Source: an uncultured Prevotella sp.
GTDB lineage: Bacteria > Bacteroidota > Bacteroidia > Bacteroidales > Bacteroidaceae
Reading direction: 5' to 3'
Assembly (NCBI GenBank): GCA_946627325.1
Contig: CAMOVK010000005.1
Span: 1 to 64,000, forward strand
DNA: 64,000 nucleotides
The position numbers and the translations under genes were made by a program. Numbering within the stretch: position 1 is the first letter of the stretch; each line of letters begins with the position of its first letter. The notes beneath the pieces were generated by a model. It searched no databases. It had not been told where the DNA came from and was given only the letters and a program-made list of their open reading frames with translations. Positions 45,393-54,676 of the stretch are shown here, in pieces.

Positions 45393-45434
45393 AATTAGGG
45401 CTGGCAGATTCTTTATAGTCTGTCAGCCCTAATT
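45393..45434. terminator. Bidirectional terminator between obgE and trxA
   Basis: Arms AATTAGGGCTGGCAGA and TCTGTCAGCCCTAATT pair along 16 bp with one G-U, with a 10-nt loop and T-rich flanks on both strands (TTTG on the plus side, GTTTTG on the minus side). Confidence 0.88.
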
Positions 45435-45476
45435 TGTCAGCCCAACTATACAGGCTGTTTGGAAGATAAGAAACTA

Positions 45477-45791
45477 TTAAAGCAGTGCATCAAACTTCTC
45501 TTGTATCTTGGCTTTCGAAGCAGCACCAACCATCTTATCTACCACTTTGCCATTTTTGAAGAATAGTATTGTAGGGATATTGCGTATGCCAAATTCCATA
45601 GCAATGTCATCGTTTTCCTCTACATCGCACTTGCCTACGACAACTTTACCATCGTATTCTTCTGCCAATTCACCAATGACAGGGGCAATCATCTTGCAAG
45701 GTCCACACCAAGTAGCCCAAAAATCAACTACCAAAGGCAGACTACCATTCTTTAACTCTTCAAAATTCTCAGTTGTGATTTGTACTTCCAT
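45477..45791 (-). CDS. trxA: Thioredoxin
   Basis: A 104-residue cytoplasmic disulfide reductase. The active site WCGPC is at 28-32 (FWATWCGPCKM), and the cis-proline segment IRNIPTILFFKNGK is intact. Length is typical. It follows dnaE by 133 bp on the minus strand, a gap long enough for its own promoter, though no good TAnnTTTG was found. Confidence 0.97.
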   Translation of the reverse strand: MEVQITTENFEELKNGSLPLVVDFWATWCGPCKMIAPVIGELAEEYDGKVVVGKCDVEENDDIAMEFGIRNIPTILFFKNGKVVDKMVGAASKAKIQEKFDALL

Positions 45792-45924
45792 TGTGTTTAA
45801 GTTTTTAAGTTTATAAATTCATTAGTTATTGAGTCGTAACAAAAACAAAGCTTTCAACCATCACAGCAGGATGAAAAAAGAATTGCTCTCTTGACGTATT
45901 GTTTTGCAAATACCGTGCCAATTA

Positions 45925-48900
45925 TTATGATATACTATATTGATACATTTTAGAATTATCGAAAAAGTTTATTAAATCTTTGTTTATAGACACCTTCATC
46001 GAACGGCTCTTGACAGTGAGATTATCACCAGTACTACTGTCGTGGAAAACAAAATAAATAGGAATGTCGCCAGCATTCGAACTCAAAATGCCATAGAGTT
46101 CATCTACCGACTGCTCATCAACGTCGGACTGATTGACGATAATCGTAAACTGATGGAATGCTTCTGCTTTCACATCTTGCATGAATTGAACCGATTGAAC
46201 AGTAAGTCCAAGCTGAGTGGAATTAGGAAAACGAAGTCCAGCCTTGCCGCGTATAAGTACAAAAGAACCCCGAGTAAGGAAGTTTTGCCATTGAGCCCAA
46301 TCGTTCTTAAACAACGCCACCTCGCCAGAACCATCGTAATCCTCTATCGTAACAATGCCAAAATTGGAGCCGCGCTTGCTCACACCAGTACGAACATTAG
46401 TGACAATGCCACCAAAAACAACCTCGCCACGCTTCGACAACTCTTCCAAATTCTCCTTGATTTCAGAGCATTTCGTGTTGCAAACGTATTTGAGAACAAG
46501 GCTGTACTCATCAAGTGGATGGGCAGAAAGATAAATACCGATAAGCTCGCGCTCCTTGTTTAATCGCTCCATAGTACTCCATTCATCACACTTAGGAATA
46601 GTTGGAGTCTTAACAATCACACTATCCATATCGCCGAAAAGCGAATTTTGTGCTTGTTGTTTCTCCAACTGATAGAGCTGACCATAGCGCATTATTTGGT
46701 CGAGGAACGTATCTCCTTTTGCAGTCAATGTAAAATAAGTTTCGCGAGGTATGCCAAAACTGTCGAACCCACCACTGAGAGCCAAACTCTCGAATGCTTT
46801 GCGATTGACGTTGCTTAAGTTTATGCGTTGCACAAAGTCGAAAATATCGCTGAAAGGACCATTCTTTTCGCGCTCAGAGATAATAGCTTCTGCCGCAGAC
46901 TCACCCATACCCTTAATGGCTGCCAAGCCAAAACGAATTTCGCCTTTCTTGTTTGCACCAAATTTCAGATAACTCTCGTTGACATCGGGACCAAGAGTAG
47001 GAATGTTCATCGACTTACATTCGTCCATCAACTTAGTGATTTCCTTTATGTCGTTGCGTCGTCGGCTCATGATAGCAGCCATGAATTCAGAAGGGAAGTG
47101 AGCCTTCATGTAAGCCGTCTGATATGCAACCCATGAGTAACAGGTTGCATGGCTCTTATTGAAAGCATATTCGGCAAACTTCTCCCAATCTTTCCAAATT
47201 TTCTCAAGGACGTTTTTGGGATGCCCATTCTTTATACCACCCTCAATGAATTTAGGCTTCATGGCATCTACAATGTTCTTCTTTTTCTTTCCCATAGCCT
47301 TTCTCAAAGAGTCGCTTTCGCCTCTTGTGAAATCGGCAAGCTGTCGAGAAAGGAGCATGACTTGCTCTTGATAGACCGTAATGCCATACGTATCCTTGAG
47401 GTATTGTTCCATGCAAGGCAGGTCATAGCTAATCAGCGAAGGGTTATGTTTACGCTTTATGAAGTCGGGGATATACGCCATGGGTCCCGGACGATAAAGG
47501 GCGTTCATGGCGATGAGGTCTTCAAAGACTGTAGGTTTCAGTTCGCGGAGGTGTTGTTGCATGCCCACCGACTCGAATTGGAATGTTCCTATTGTGCGCC
47601 CTTCTTGATATAGTTTGTAAGTCAGTTCGTCATCGAGTGGGATATTGTCGAGATTTACTTCTATTCCTTTCGATATTCTCACGTTTTCGACAGCCTCTTT
47701 CAACTCGGAGAGCGTTTTAAGCCCAAGGAAGTCCATCTTGATGAGTCCTGTTGATTCTATTACGTGTCCGTCGTATTGTGTGCATAGCACTTTTTCTCCT
47801 TTGTTGTCGGGGTCGTCGGCTGTTGATACTGGGACCCAATCGCTTATTGCGTCGCGGCAAATTATGGTTCCGCAAGCGTGAATACCTGTTCCGCGAACTG
47901 TTCCCTCAAGCATTTTGGCATACTTTATCGTGTTTGCCTCTTGTGGATTTGCTGACGATTCTGCATCTTTTAGTTCCTTTACGTACTTGATTGCGTTGAC
48001 GAGGTTCATCTTAGCTTTGTCAGGTAGTCGGTCGGGTATTGCCTTGCATAGAGCGTTGCTTTTGTCTAATGGTAGTTTTTCCACACGTGCTACGTCTTTA
48101 ATTGAGTTTTTCGTAGCCATTGTACTATACGTAATAATGTGTGCGACTTTATCGTGTCCGTATTTATCTTCTACCCATTTGAGAACTTTTCCTCGTCCGT
48201 CGTCGTCGAAATCGGTATCAATATCAGGTAGTGATATACGGTCAGGATTGAGGAAACGCTCGAACAGTAGGTCATATTTGATGGGGTCTATTTTCGTAAT
48301 TCCAAGACAATATGCTACTACAGAGCCAGCTGCCGAGCCGCGTCCAGGTCCTACCATCACTCCAAGTTGGTCTCTTGCAGAGTTGATGAAGTCTTGAACA
48401 ATGAGGAAATATCCTGGAAATCCCATTGTTTTCATGGTGTGTAGTTCGAAATCGATGCGCTTTTTCAACTCTTCGGAGAGCGGTGTGGGGTATAGTTTTG
48501 CTGCCCCGTCGTAGGTAAGTTTCTTCAGATATTCGGCTTCGAACTTTATTCTATATAGTTTGTCGTATCCTCCGAGCGATTCGATTTTTTTCTCTCCCTC
48601 TTCTTTTGGCAGTGTATTTTCGCCGTTTTCATCGCTTGAAAACTCTTTAAGAAGTTCTTCTTGTGTGTATTTTTGTCGTATATCCTCTTCCGTTCCGAAG
48701 TCTTCTGGAATTGGGAAGAATGGCATTATTGGTGCGTGGTCTATGCTGTAGAACTCTACTTTGTCGAGTATTTCTATTGTGTTGCTCAGTGCTTCTGGTT
48801 GGTCGGCAAAGATTGCGTTCATTTCTTCTCGTGTCTTGAACCACTCTTGTTTTGAGTATAGCATTCGTGTTTCGTCGTCGAGGTCTTTGCCAGTTGATAG

Positions 48901-49635
48901 GCATAGTAGGTGGTCGTGTGCTTCCGCGTTTTCTTGGTCGACGAAATGTGCGTCGTTAGTGCAGATGAGCTTTATGTTGTATTCTTTTGCAAGTTCAATT
49001 AATACTTTGTTTGCTCGTTGTTGCAGTGGAAAAGTTTCTCTGTTTGCTCTGATGTTTGGGTCTGTCACTTCGTGTCGTTGTAGCTCGAGATAGTAGTCTT
49101 CTCCGAATGTTCGTTTGTACCATTCTATTGCTTCTCTTGCTCCTTCGATGTCGTCGTTTAGTATTTTTGCGGGCACTTCGCCTGCTATACAAGCTGAGCA
49201 AACGATTAGTCCTTCATGGTATTGTTCGAGGTCGGCTCTGTCGGTACGTGGTCTGTAGTAGTATCCGTCAACCCATGCTCTTGAGACGAGTTTTATCAGG
49301 TTTTTATATCCTTTGTAGTTTTTAGCCAAAACGATTAGGTGGTATCCGCTATTGTCGCCGTTTTCCTTTATTTTATCTTCTTTTCTGTGATGTGCGACAT
49401 ACATTTCGCATCCCAAAATGGGTTTGAATGGTTCCAGTCCTTCTTCTTCTCGTTTTTTGTTTATGCTGTTGCAGTGGTCGAATAGTTCTTTTGCTCCGAA
49501 CATATTACCATGGTCAGTGAGTGCCATTCCTCGCATTCCGTTGTCGATGGCTTTGCTAACGAGTTTCTTGATGCTGGATTGTCCGTCGAGAATAGAGAAA
49601 TATGTGTGTACGTGCAGGTGTACGAAGTCTTCCAT
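45925..49635 (-). CDS. dnaE: DNA polymerase III alpha subunit
   Basis: A 1236-residue replicative polymerase of DnaE1 type. The N-terminal PHP domain begins [13 protein letters not shown] (7-19). The polymerase core includes [19 protein letters not shown] and the catalytic aspartates in [17 protein letters not shown] (near 440). The tandem helix-hairpin-helix and OB regions follow, with [21 protein letters not shown] near 1080. No proofreading insert is present. Codon bias is A/C-ending in the N-terminal half and T/G-ending in the C-terminal half, with the switch near 47.6 kb. The promoter is at 49692-49724. Confidence 0.97.
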   Translation of the reverse strand: MEDFVHLHVHTYFSILDGQSSIKKLVSKAIDNGMRGMALTDHGNMFGAKELFDHCNSINKKREEEGLEPFKPILGCEMYVAHHRKEDKIKENGDNSGYHLIVLAKNYKGYKNLIKLVSRAWVDGYYYRPRTDRADLEQYHEGLIVCSACIAGEVPAKILNDDIEGAREAIEWYKRTFGEDYYLELQRHEVTDPNIRANRETFPLQQRANKVLIELAKEYNIKLICTNDAHFVDQENAEAHDHLLCLSTGKDLDDETRMLYSKQEWFKTREEMNAIFADQPEALSNTIEILDKVEFYSIDHAPIMPFFPIPEDFGTEEDIRQKYTQEELLKEFSSDENGENTLPKEEGEKKIESLGGYDKLYRIKFEAEYLKKLTYDGAAKLYPTPLSEELKKRIDFELHTMKTMGFPGYFLIVQDFINSARDQLGVMVGPGRGSAAGSVVAYCLGITKIDPIKYDLLFERFLNPDRISLPDIDTDFDDDGRGKVLKWVEDKYGHDKVAHIITYSTMATKNSIKDVARVEKLPLDKSNALCKAIPDRLPDKAKMNLVNAIKYVKELKDAESSANPQEANTIKYAKMLEGTVRGTGIHACGTIICRDAISDWVPVSTADDPDNKGEKVLCTQYDGHVIESTGLIKMDFLGLKTLSELKEAVENVRISKGIEVNLDNIPLDDELTYKLYQEGRTIGTFQFESVGMQQHLRELKPTVFEDLIAMNALYRPGPMAYIPDFIKRKHNPSLISYDLPCMEQYLKDTYGITVYQEQVMLLSRQLADFTRGESDSLRKAMGKKKKNIVDAMKPKFIEGGIKNGHPKNVLEKIWKDWEKFAEYAFNKSHATCYSWVAYQTAYMKAHFPSEFMAAIMSRRRNDIKEITKLMDECKSMNIPTLGPDVNESYLKFGANKKGEIRFGLAAIKGMGESAAEAIISEREKNGPFSDIFDFVQRINLSNVNRKAFESLALSGGFDSFGIPRETYFTLTAKGDTFLDQIMRYGQLYQLEKQQAQNSLFGDMDSVIVKTPTIPKCDEWSTMERLNKERELIGIYLSAHPLDEYSLVLKYVCNTKCSEIKENLEELSKRGEVVFGGIVTNVRTGVSKRGSNFGIVTIEDYDGSGEVALFKNDWAQWQNFLTRGSFVLIRGKAGLRFPNSTQLGLTVQSVQFMQDVKAEAFHQFTIIVNQSDVDEQSVDELYGILSSNAGDIPIYFVFHDSSTGDNLTVKSRSMKVSINKDLINFFDNSKMYQYSIS

Positions 49636-49691
49636 ATAGTTTGTTTGTTATATATGTAAATATGTGTAAAAGAGGGGGAGTTTTCGTGCTT

Positions 49692-49724
49692 CAAAATTAC
49701 TCAAAAAAGCCGTTATTGCCAAAA
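49692..49724 (-). promoter_or_regulatory. dnaE promoter (TTTTG, 20 nt, TAATTTTG)
   Basis: On the minus strand, TTTTG (49720-49724) is followed after 20 nt by TAATTTTG (49692-49699). It lies back to back with the psd promoter, whose -33 element is at 49740. Confidence 0.75.
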
Positions 49725-49739
49725 GAAAGCTCTATAAAG

Positions 49740-49770
49740 TTTGTCGTTTGTAAAAAAATGTTTACCTTTG
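49740..49770 (+). promoter_or_regulatory. psd promoter (TTTG, 19 nt, TACCTTTG)
   Basis: TTTG at 49740-49743 and TACCTTTG at 49763-49770 with a 19-nt spacer. It rules out the upstream in-frame ATG at 49602 and supports ATG 49800. Confidence 0.85.
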
Positions 49771-49799
49771 CCTTGCATTTGAAAAGCGTATCCATCTTT

Positions 49800-50501
49800 A
49801 TGGGAGCTCGTATTAAGAAACTCAAGAAGATTAGAATACATCGCGAGGGCACAGATACTCTTATATTCAGTCTGTTTGTTCTTGTTGCAGTCGCTGTAGT
49901 TTTGTGGCGTGCATTTGATAATAAGTGGCTTTTTTGGGCTTTTGTAGTTGTGTTTGGAGCTTTGTATGGGGTGGTAATCAATTTTTTCCGTTGTCCTATT
50001 CGTCGGTTTCCTTCCGACGAGACCGATTTGCTTGTTGTTGCTCCTGCTGACGGCAAGGTAGTGGTTGTGGAAGAGGTTGATGAGACCGAGTATTTCCATG
50101 AGCGTCGGTTGATGGTTAGTATCTTTATGAGTTTGTTTAATGTTCATGCTAACTGGTTCCCCGTTGACGGTCAGGTCAAGATGGTGAAGCATTTCGATGG
50201 CAATTTCTATAAGGCTTGGTTGCCTAAGGCGAGCGAGGAGAATGAACATGCAGATATATTGATTGAAGCCACGAATGGTCAGCAGGTTCTTTGCCGTCAG
50301 GTGGCTGGAGCCGTTGCTCGTCGCATTGTTACTTATGCCAAGGATGGTGAAGACTGTTACATCGACGAGCATCTTGGATTTATTAAGTTTGGTTCGCGCG
50401 TTGACGTTTATCTTCCTTTGGATGCTAAGGTAAACGTGGTGATGGGTCAATCGACCACAGGCGACCAGACAATCATAGCAAAATTGAATTCTAATCCTTG
50501 A
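49800..50501 (+). CDS. psd: Phosphatidylserine decarboxylase, short (type A) form
   Basis: A 233-residue pyruvoyl enzyme that makes phosphatidylethanolamine. Two membrane segments lie near 19-55. The catalytic region carries HANWFPVDG and the C-terminal [14 protein letters not shown], whose Gly-Ser pair is the expected self-cleavage site giving the pyruvoyl group. The short length and FGSR motif match the PSD-A group rather than the longer LGST type. It is followed directly by pssA, so the two last steps of PE synthesis are in one transcript. Confidence 0.95.
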   Translation: MGARIKKLKKIRIHREGTDTLIFSLFVLVAVAVVLWRAFDNKWLFWAFVVVFGALYGVVINFFRCPIRRFPSDETDLLVVAPADGKVVVVEEVDETEYFHERRLMVSIFMSLFNVHANWFPVDGQVKMVKHFDGNFYKAWLPKASEENEHADILIEATNGQQVLCRQVAGAVARRIVTYAKDGEDCYIDEHLGFIKFGSRVDVYLPLDAKVNVVMGQSTTGDQTIIAKLNSNP

Positions 50502-50509
50502 TTTTTCCT

Positions 50510-51214
50510 ATGCGACGACACGTTCCCAACACTATTACCTGTTGCAATCTGCTCTCGGGTTGCGTTGCCATTGTCATGGCTTTTTATGGTTCGGAGTGGG
50601 CTATATGGTTTATTGTTCTTGGTGCAGTGTTCGACTTTTTTGATGGTATGGTAGCTCGTTTGCTTGGTGTTCAGTCGCCCATAGGCAAGGAGCTTGATTC
50701 TCTTGCCGATGTGGTAACGTTTGGTGTGGCTCCTTCAACGATGCTTTTCACATATCTTTGTCAGTTGTCGGCAAGCCTTCCAAGTGACACTCTCTCTCAT
50801 ATTTTGCCTTTTTCTGCCTATCTGATATCAGCTTTTTCAGCTTTGCGACTGGCAAAATTCAATCTTGACGATCGTCAGACTTCGTCGTTTATAGGTCTTC
50901 CTACGCCGGCAAATGCTCTTTTTTGGGCATCGTTGATAACCGTGATGAATGGTCAGCCATCGACCAATCCTTTTGCGTTGTACGTTGTTCTTGTTCTGAT
51001 ATTGGTGTCGTGCTGGTTGCTTGTTGCTGAGTTGCCTCTATTTGCCTTAAAGTTCAAGCAATGGTCGTGGCGTGGCAACGAGGTGAGATACATCTTCTTG
51101 CTCTCATGTGTGCCGATATTGTTGTTTTTCGGTTTACCAGGCATTGCCGTTGTAATAGCATGGTATGTAGTGTTGTCAGTAATTACCAATAGTAAGCAAA
51201 AGTTATCAGCCTGA
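50510..51214 (+). CDS. pssA: CDP-diacylglycerol-serine O-phosphatidyltransferase
   Basis: A 234-residue polytopic membrane enzyme that makes phosphatidylserine from CDP-diacylglycerol and serine. The CDP-alcohol phosphatidyltransferase motif is complete: DFFDGMVARLLG followed by GKELDSLAD. The N-terminal PNTITCCNLLSGC matches the PssA family. The ATG at 50510 is used; a TTG at 50498 would add four residues. It lies 8 bp after psd, whose substrate it makes. Confidence 0.95.
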   Translation: MRRHVPNTITCCNLLSGCVAIVMAFYGSEWAIWFIVLGAVFDFFDGMVARLLGVQSPIGKELDSLADVVTFGVAPSTMLFTYLCQLSASLPSDTLSHILPFSAYLISAFSALRLAKFNLDDRQTSSFIGLPTPANALFWASLITVMNGQPSTNPFALYVVLVLILVSCWLLVAELPLFALKFKQWSWRGNEVRYIFLLSCVPILLFFGLPGIAVVIAWYVVLSVITNSKQKLSA

Positions 51215-51462
51215 TGTTTATCATTCGCTTTCTTCTACTTGTTTTTGTTCTGCTCATCGTTCTCGGTGTAGTGGGCGTAGTAGTGTTTTTCAGTTCTATA
51301 CGCAACATTAAGCGCCAGTTTGATCGTATGAGCAATGGTTCGGGCGCAGACAGGCACAACACTACCACCACCGTTCGCGACGATCGTAGTGCTGCAGAGC
51401 GCAACAAGCGCATCATTGCCGATGGCGAAGGCGAATATGTTGACTTTGAAGAAGCGGATTGA
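51214..51462 (+). CDS. DUF4834 family small membrane protein
   Basis: An 82-residue protein with one N-terminal transmembrane helix (FLLLVFVLLIVLGVVGVVVFF), a polar middle and the C-terminal motif ADGEGEYVDFEE, typical of the Bacteroidetes family DUF4834. Function is unknown. Its ATG shares a base with the pssA stop, so it is translated with the phospholipid genes. It ends 3 bp before the convergent pyrH. Confidence 0.88.
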   Translation: MFIIRFLLLVFVLLIVLGVVGVVVFFSSIRNIKRQFDRMSNGSGADRHNTTTTVRDDRSAAERNKRIIADGEGEYVDFEEAD

Positions 51463-51465
51463 TTA

Positions 51466-52176
51466 TTATGCGTGTACGAGCGTTCCTATGTCTTCGCCCT
51501 CTATCACGCGACGCAGATTTCCTACCTTGTCCATATTGAAAACGTAGATAGGCAGGTTGTTTTCCTTGCACATAGTAGTGGCAGTCAGGTCCATTACCTT
51601 TAGTCCGCGGTTGTATATTTCGTCGAAAGTGATTTCGTTGAATTTCGTTGCCGTAGGGTCTTTTTCTGGGTCTGCTGTATAAACTCCGTCAACTCGTGTT
51701 CCTTTGAGCATCACATCGGCTTCTATTTCTATTCCTCTAAGCGATGAACCGGTATCGGTAGTGAAGTATGGCGAGCCTGTTCCAGCAGAGAAAATGCACA
51801 CTTCGCCATTTTTCATTGCTTCTATTGCGCGCCATTTGGTGTAAAATTCGCCGATTGGTTCCATGCGTATTGCTGTCAGTACGCGGTTTTTGACGCCCTC
51901 TGCTTCGAGTGCCGAGCTCAGTGCGAGCGAGTTGATTACAGTGGCGCACATACCCATCTGGTCGCCTTTCACTCTATCGAAGCCTTTTTGGGTACCGCTC
52001 AGTCCACGGAAAATGTTGCCTCCACCGATTACTATACCAATTTCCACTCCCATGTCGTGGATTTCTTTTATCTGTCGGGCATAGTCGTTCAGTCGGTCGG
52101 CATCGATGCCGTAGCCCTGCTGTCCCATCAGACTTTCACCGCTCAATTTGAGCAAAATCCTCTTAAAACGTACCAT
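51466..52176 (-). CDS. pyrH: Uridylate kinase
   Basis: A 236-residue amino-acid-kinase-fold enzyme that phosphorylates UMP to UDP. RILLKLSGESLMG at the N-terminus, IGIVIGGGNIFRGLSG near 45-60, and the C-terminal DLTATTMCKENNLPIYVFNM are diagnostic. Length is typical. It converges on DUF4834 with no room for a separate terminator, so the two mRNAs probably overlap. Confidence 0.97.
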   Translation of the reverse strand: MVRFKRILLKLSGESLMGQQGYGIDADRLNDYARQIKEIHDMGVEIGIVIGGGNIFRGLSGTQKGFDRVKGDQMGMCATVINSLALSSALEAEGVKNRVLTAIRMEPIGEFYTKWRAIEAMKNGEVCIFSAGTGSPYFTTDTGSSLRGIEIEADVMLKGTRVDGVYTADPEKDPTATKFNEITFDEIYNRGLKVMDLTATTMCKENNLPIYVFNMDKVGNLRRVIEGEDIGTLVHA

Positions 52177-52209
52177 ATCAGTTATGTTTTTTATTTGTGT
52201 TTCTATTTG

Positions 52210-52908
52210 TTATATGATGTAGTTTACTTCTTTGAATGTATATTTCCTTATTGTTCCCTCTCTGTCGCGCAGCGAAAGGAGTCCGTTGGTAGCCACGTCG
52301 ATTATCTCAGCCTCCATTTCGCCGTTGCTGTCGCGGTAGCGATAGAACCCATTTCGTCGATAGAGCAGCGATTTGTAGATGGGTAAAATGTCGGTTTCGA
52401 TAGTCTCAAAATGCTGAAGAATACTGTTCAGCACCTCGTGCCTGTCGGTCTCTCTGCTAATAATTTGAAACATGGAGATGGGATTAGGCGCATCGCTCAC
52501 GAATTGTTGCTGGTTGACGTTTAGCCCTATGCCGATGATGCAGTCGGCTATCTCGCCATCGCGCAGGCTGTTTTCTATCAATATACCCCCGAGTTTGCTG
52601 TCGCGGAAGTATATGTCGTTAGGCCATTTTACGGTTGTCTGTATTCCGTAGTCACTCATTGCTCTGCATATAGCCACAGCTATCTGCATTGAAATGATGA
52701 ACTGGTCGCGCACGGCAATACCTTTCGGACGATAGCGCAGCGAGCATATCAGGTTTTTCCCTGCTTCACTTTCCCATTGGTTACCTCCACATCCGCGCCC
52801 TTTTGTCTGGTTTTCGGCAAAAAGAACGATGGTCTCACTGCCGTCGAAGGCGAGCGAGCGGATGCTGTCGTTGGTAGAAGTGGTCTCGTCGATGCGCAGA
52901 ATAGTCAT
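52210..52908 (-). CDS. birA: Biotin-protein ligase (class I, no DNA-binding domain)
   Basis: A 232-residue ligase that joins biotin to biotin carboxyl carrier proteins. The biotin/ATP loop GRGCGGNQWESEAGKNL and the KWPNDIYFRDSKLGGIL block are present, but no N-terminal helix-turn-helix, so it is not a BirA-type repressor. The start at 52908 begins at MTILRIDETTSTND as in the family; an upstream ATG at 53157 lies beyond the promoter. pyrH follows 33 bp downstream. Confidence 0.94.
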   Translation of the reverse strand: MTILRIDETTSTNDSIRSLAFDGSETIVLFAENQTKGRGCGGNQWESEAGKNLICSLRYRPKGIAVRDQFIISMQIAVAICRAMSDYGIQTTVKWPNDIYFRDSKLGGILIENSLRDGEIADCIIGIGLNVNQQQFVSDAPNPISMFQIISRETDRHEVLNSILQHFETIETDILPIYKSLLYRRNGFYRYRDSNGEMEAEIIDVATNGLLSLRDREGTIRKYTFKEVNYII

Positions 52909-52932
52909 TGCAAAAATCGATAATAAACAATG

Positions 52933-52963
52933 CAAAATTAAGTTTTTTCCTTTAGTAATCAAA
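52933..52963 (-). promoter_or_regulatory. birA-pyrH promoter (TTTG, 19 nt, TAATTTTG)
   Basis: On the minus strand, TTTG (52960-52963) and TAATTTTG (52933-52940) are spaced by 19 nt. The ATG at 52908 gives a leader of about 20 nt. It overlaps the expected -33 region of tadA. Confidence 0.85.
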
Positions 52964-52973
52964 CAAAAACACC

Positions 52974-52981
52974 TACTTTTG
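52974..52981 (+). promoter_or_regulatory. tadA promoter -7 element (TACTTTTG)
   Basis: A perfect TAnnTTTG followed by C, 30 bp before the tadA ATG at 53011. Its -33 position would fall within the birA promoter. Confidence 0.65.
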
Positions 52982-53010
52982 CTCATCGTTTTACCGATAA
53001 TACTCTTATT

Positions 53011-53469
53011 ATGACCAACGAACTCACATCGCCACCATCTGCCGACGAACGCTGGATGCGTCGCGCCCTTGCTGAGGCTGAGGAGGCATTCGCTCGCGGA
53101 GAGGTTCCCATAGGCGCCATAATCGTTGCCGATGGACGTATGATAGCCTCGTCGCATAATCTGACAGAGGCTCTATGCGACGTCACTGCACATGCAGAGA
53201 TGCAGGCAATCACGTCGGCAGCAAATACTCTTGGCGGCAAGTATCTGACCGATTGCACTCTCTATGTCACTGTTGAGCCATGTGTCATGTGTGCCGGAGC
53301 CATCGGCTGGGCGCAGATTAAGCGCGTTGTCTATGGTGCTGCCGACGAGAAACGCGGATATACACGGTTGGCTCCAAATGCCCTTCACAAGCGAACGGAG
53401 GTGTGCAGCGGCGTGTTGGAAGAAGAGTGCCGCACACTGATGCAGAAGTTTTTCAAAGATAAAAGATAG
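53011..53469 (+). CDS. tadA: tRNA adenosine(34) deaminase
   Basis: A 152-residue zinc deaminase that converts A34 to inosine in tRNA-Arg(ACG). The motif HAE is at His61-Glu63, and PCVMC supplies Cys91 and Cys94. The N-terminal MRRALAEAEEAFARGEVPIGAI is typical. Bacterial TadA is usually essential. The M15 peptidase gene starts 6 bp after its stop, so the two share a transcript. Confidence 0.95.
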   Translation: MTNELTSPPSADERWMRRALAEAEEAFARGEVPIGAIIVADGRMIASSHNLTEALCDVTAHAEMQAITSAANTLGGKYLTDCTLYVTVEPCVMCAGAIGWAQIKRVVYGAADEKRGYTRLAPNALHKRTEVCSGVLEEECRTLMQKFFKDKR

Positions 53470-53475
53470 TTAGGT

Positions 53476-54216
53476 ATGAAAAAGCACATTAAGTTTGCAA
53501 CACTATTATTGTCGTTGACGCTTGTCGCGTCGTTGTTCCTCGGTGCTTTGAGTCGCGACGATGCAGGTGTTGACGCGTTGCGACGTTGGCAAGCAGGTGT
53601 GGTGGTAACAGCCAAAGCCGTCAATGCGATAGGCGAACAGAACTGTTTCTGCGCCCTGCCAATAAGCGACGAGGTATTCAATAGAATGCGAGGTAAATCC
53701 TACCCGCAGAACTGCAACATCTCTCGCGACGAGCTGCGCTATGTCAAACTCTTGCACAAGAATATCAATGGCCAGATTGTTATAGGCGAAATGGTGGTCA
53801 ACAAAGCCATTGCAGCCGATGTGGTAGAAATTTTCAGGAAACTCTATAAAGCCTCTTACCCCATCGAACGGATGGTGCTTATTGATAATTACGATGCCGA
53901 CGATGAGCGTTCGATGCGCGATAACAATACGTCGTCGTTCTGCTATCGACAGGTAAAAAACACTAACAAACTATCGGCTCACTCGCGGGGAATGGCTGTC
54001 GATGTCAACACCCTATATAATCCCTACTACAAAGACCTCAAAAATGGCACCCGAATGGTGCAACCCTCAACGGCAAGCCGATACTGCGACCGCAGCAAGA
54101 ATTTTCCCTATAAGATAACCAAAGGCGACTTATGCTATCGGTTATTCATTGAGAAAGGTTTCCAATGGGGTGGCTCGTGGAAAAGCTGTAAGGACTTTCA
54201 GCACTTCGAGAAATGA
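53476..54216 (+). CDS. Exported M15 family peptidase (D-alanyl-D-alanine carboxypeptidase-like)
   Basis: A 246-residue protein with an N-terminal signal peptide or anchor (TLLLSLTLVASLFLGAL, residues 9-25). The C-terminal half has the M15 zinc site: His169 and Asp176 in SAHSRGMAVDVN and His243 in CKDFQHFE. A WGG segment (WGGSWKSC) precedes the last ligand, as in the VanY/M15C group. It should trim peptidoglycan peptides in the periplasm. Two Cys pairs (57/59 and others) may form disulfides. The exact bond cut is not predictable. Confidence 0.88.
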   Translation: MKKHIKFATLLLSLTLVASLFLGALSRDDAGVDALRRWQAGVVVTAKAVNAIGEQNCFCALPISDEVFNRMRGKSYPQNCNISRDELRYVKLLHKNINGQIVIGEMVVNKAIAADVVEIFRKLYKASYPIERMVLIDNYDADDERSMRDNNTSSFCYRQVKNTNKLSAHSRGMAVDVNTLYNPYYKDLKNGTRMVQPSTASRYCDRSKNFPYKITKGDLCYRLFIEKGFQWGGSWKSCKDFQHFEK

Positions 54217-54272
54217 CATCACGTTTTCAAAAGAATAACATCTTGAAAATCAGGAGATTGTGAATACAGTTT

Positions 54273-54355
54273 GGAAAGCACGTCTTTTCACCGCGGAAAG
54301 ACGTGCTTTCCAGCTCGAAAAGATATGCTTTCCACGTCGAAAAGGCATGCTTCCC
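54273..54355. repeat. Palindrome array 5: four 17-bp units, 22-bp period
   Basis: Units start at 54273, 54295, 54317 and 54339 with cores CACGT, ACGTG, ATATG and GCATG and spacers ACCGC, AGCTC and ACGTC. Three of the four units read in the opposite sense to most units of arrays 3 and 4 (core ending TG instead of starting CA). It lies between the M15 gene and the convergent tRNA gene. Confidence 0.92.
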
Positions 54356-54462
54356 GAAAACGATAGTAATACGATTGCTTTTCGAAGGAGCCTTCTCACT
54401 CGTTTTGCAGATAACAAAAAAATGCCGAAACCGAAGTTTCGACACTTTCATTATTAACCCCT

Positions 54463-54539
54463 TGGTAGCGGGAGCCGGGATTGAACCGGCGACCTCATGA
54501 TTATGAATCATGCGCTCTAACCAGCTGAGCTATCCCGCC
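54463..54539 (-). tRNA. tRNA with anticodon CAT (elongator Met; Ile2 possible)
   Basis: A 77-nt cloverleaf on the minus strand. The acceptor arms are GGCGGGA and TCCCGCT with a G-U first pair, the D arm is AGCTCAGCTGGTTAGAGC, the anticodon loop is TTCATAA, the T arm is GCCGGTTCAATCCCGGC, and CCA is encoded. The initiator type is excluded by the paired first base. CAT also fits tRNA-Ile2, whose C34 becomes lysidine; sequence inspection alone does not settle it. Confidence 0.96.
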
Positions 54540-54560
54540 AAAACAGCTAAAAGCGGGTGC

Positions 54561-54591
54561 AAAGGTAATGATTAGTTTTTAACTGCCAAAA
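54561..54591 (-). promoter_or_regulatory. tRNA promoter (TTTG, 19 nt, TACCTTTG)
   Basis: On the minus strand, TTTG (54588-54591) and TACCTTTG (54561-54568) have exact 19-nt spacing. The tRNA 5' end is at 54539. Confidence 0.88.
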
Positions 54592-54631
54592 AATAATTAG
54601 TCTTTTTTTATCGAATATGAAAGAATAATCG

Positions 54632-54639
54632 TATTTTTG
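54632..54639 (+). promoter_or_regulatory. START-like gene promoter -7 element (TATTTTTG)
   Basis: A perfect TAnnTTTG followed by TAGC, 38 bp before the ATG at 54677. No TTTG at -33. Confidence 0.6.
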
Positions 54640-54676
54640 TAGCGTTGATATAAATCTAATAATAACAGACAACGAC

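Larger units (their letters stand above)
54217..54676. other. Intergenic region with palindrome array and tRNA
   Basis: A 460-bp stretch containing array 5, one minus-strand tRNA gene with its promoter, and the plus-strand -7 box of the START-like gene. No protein gene is supported. Confidence 0.75.
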
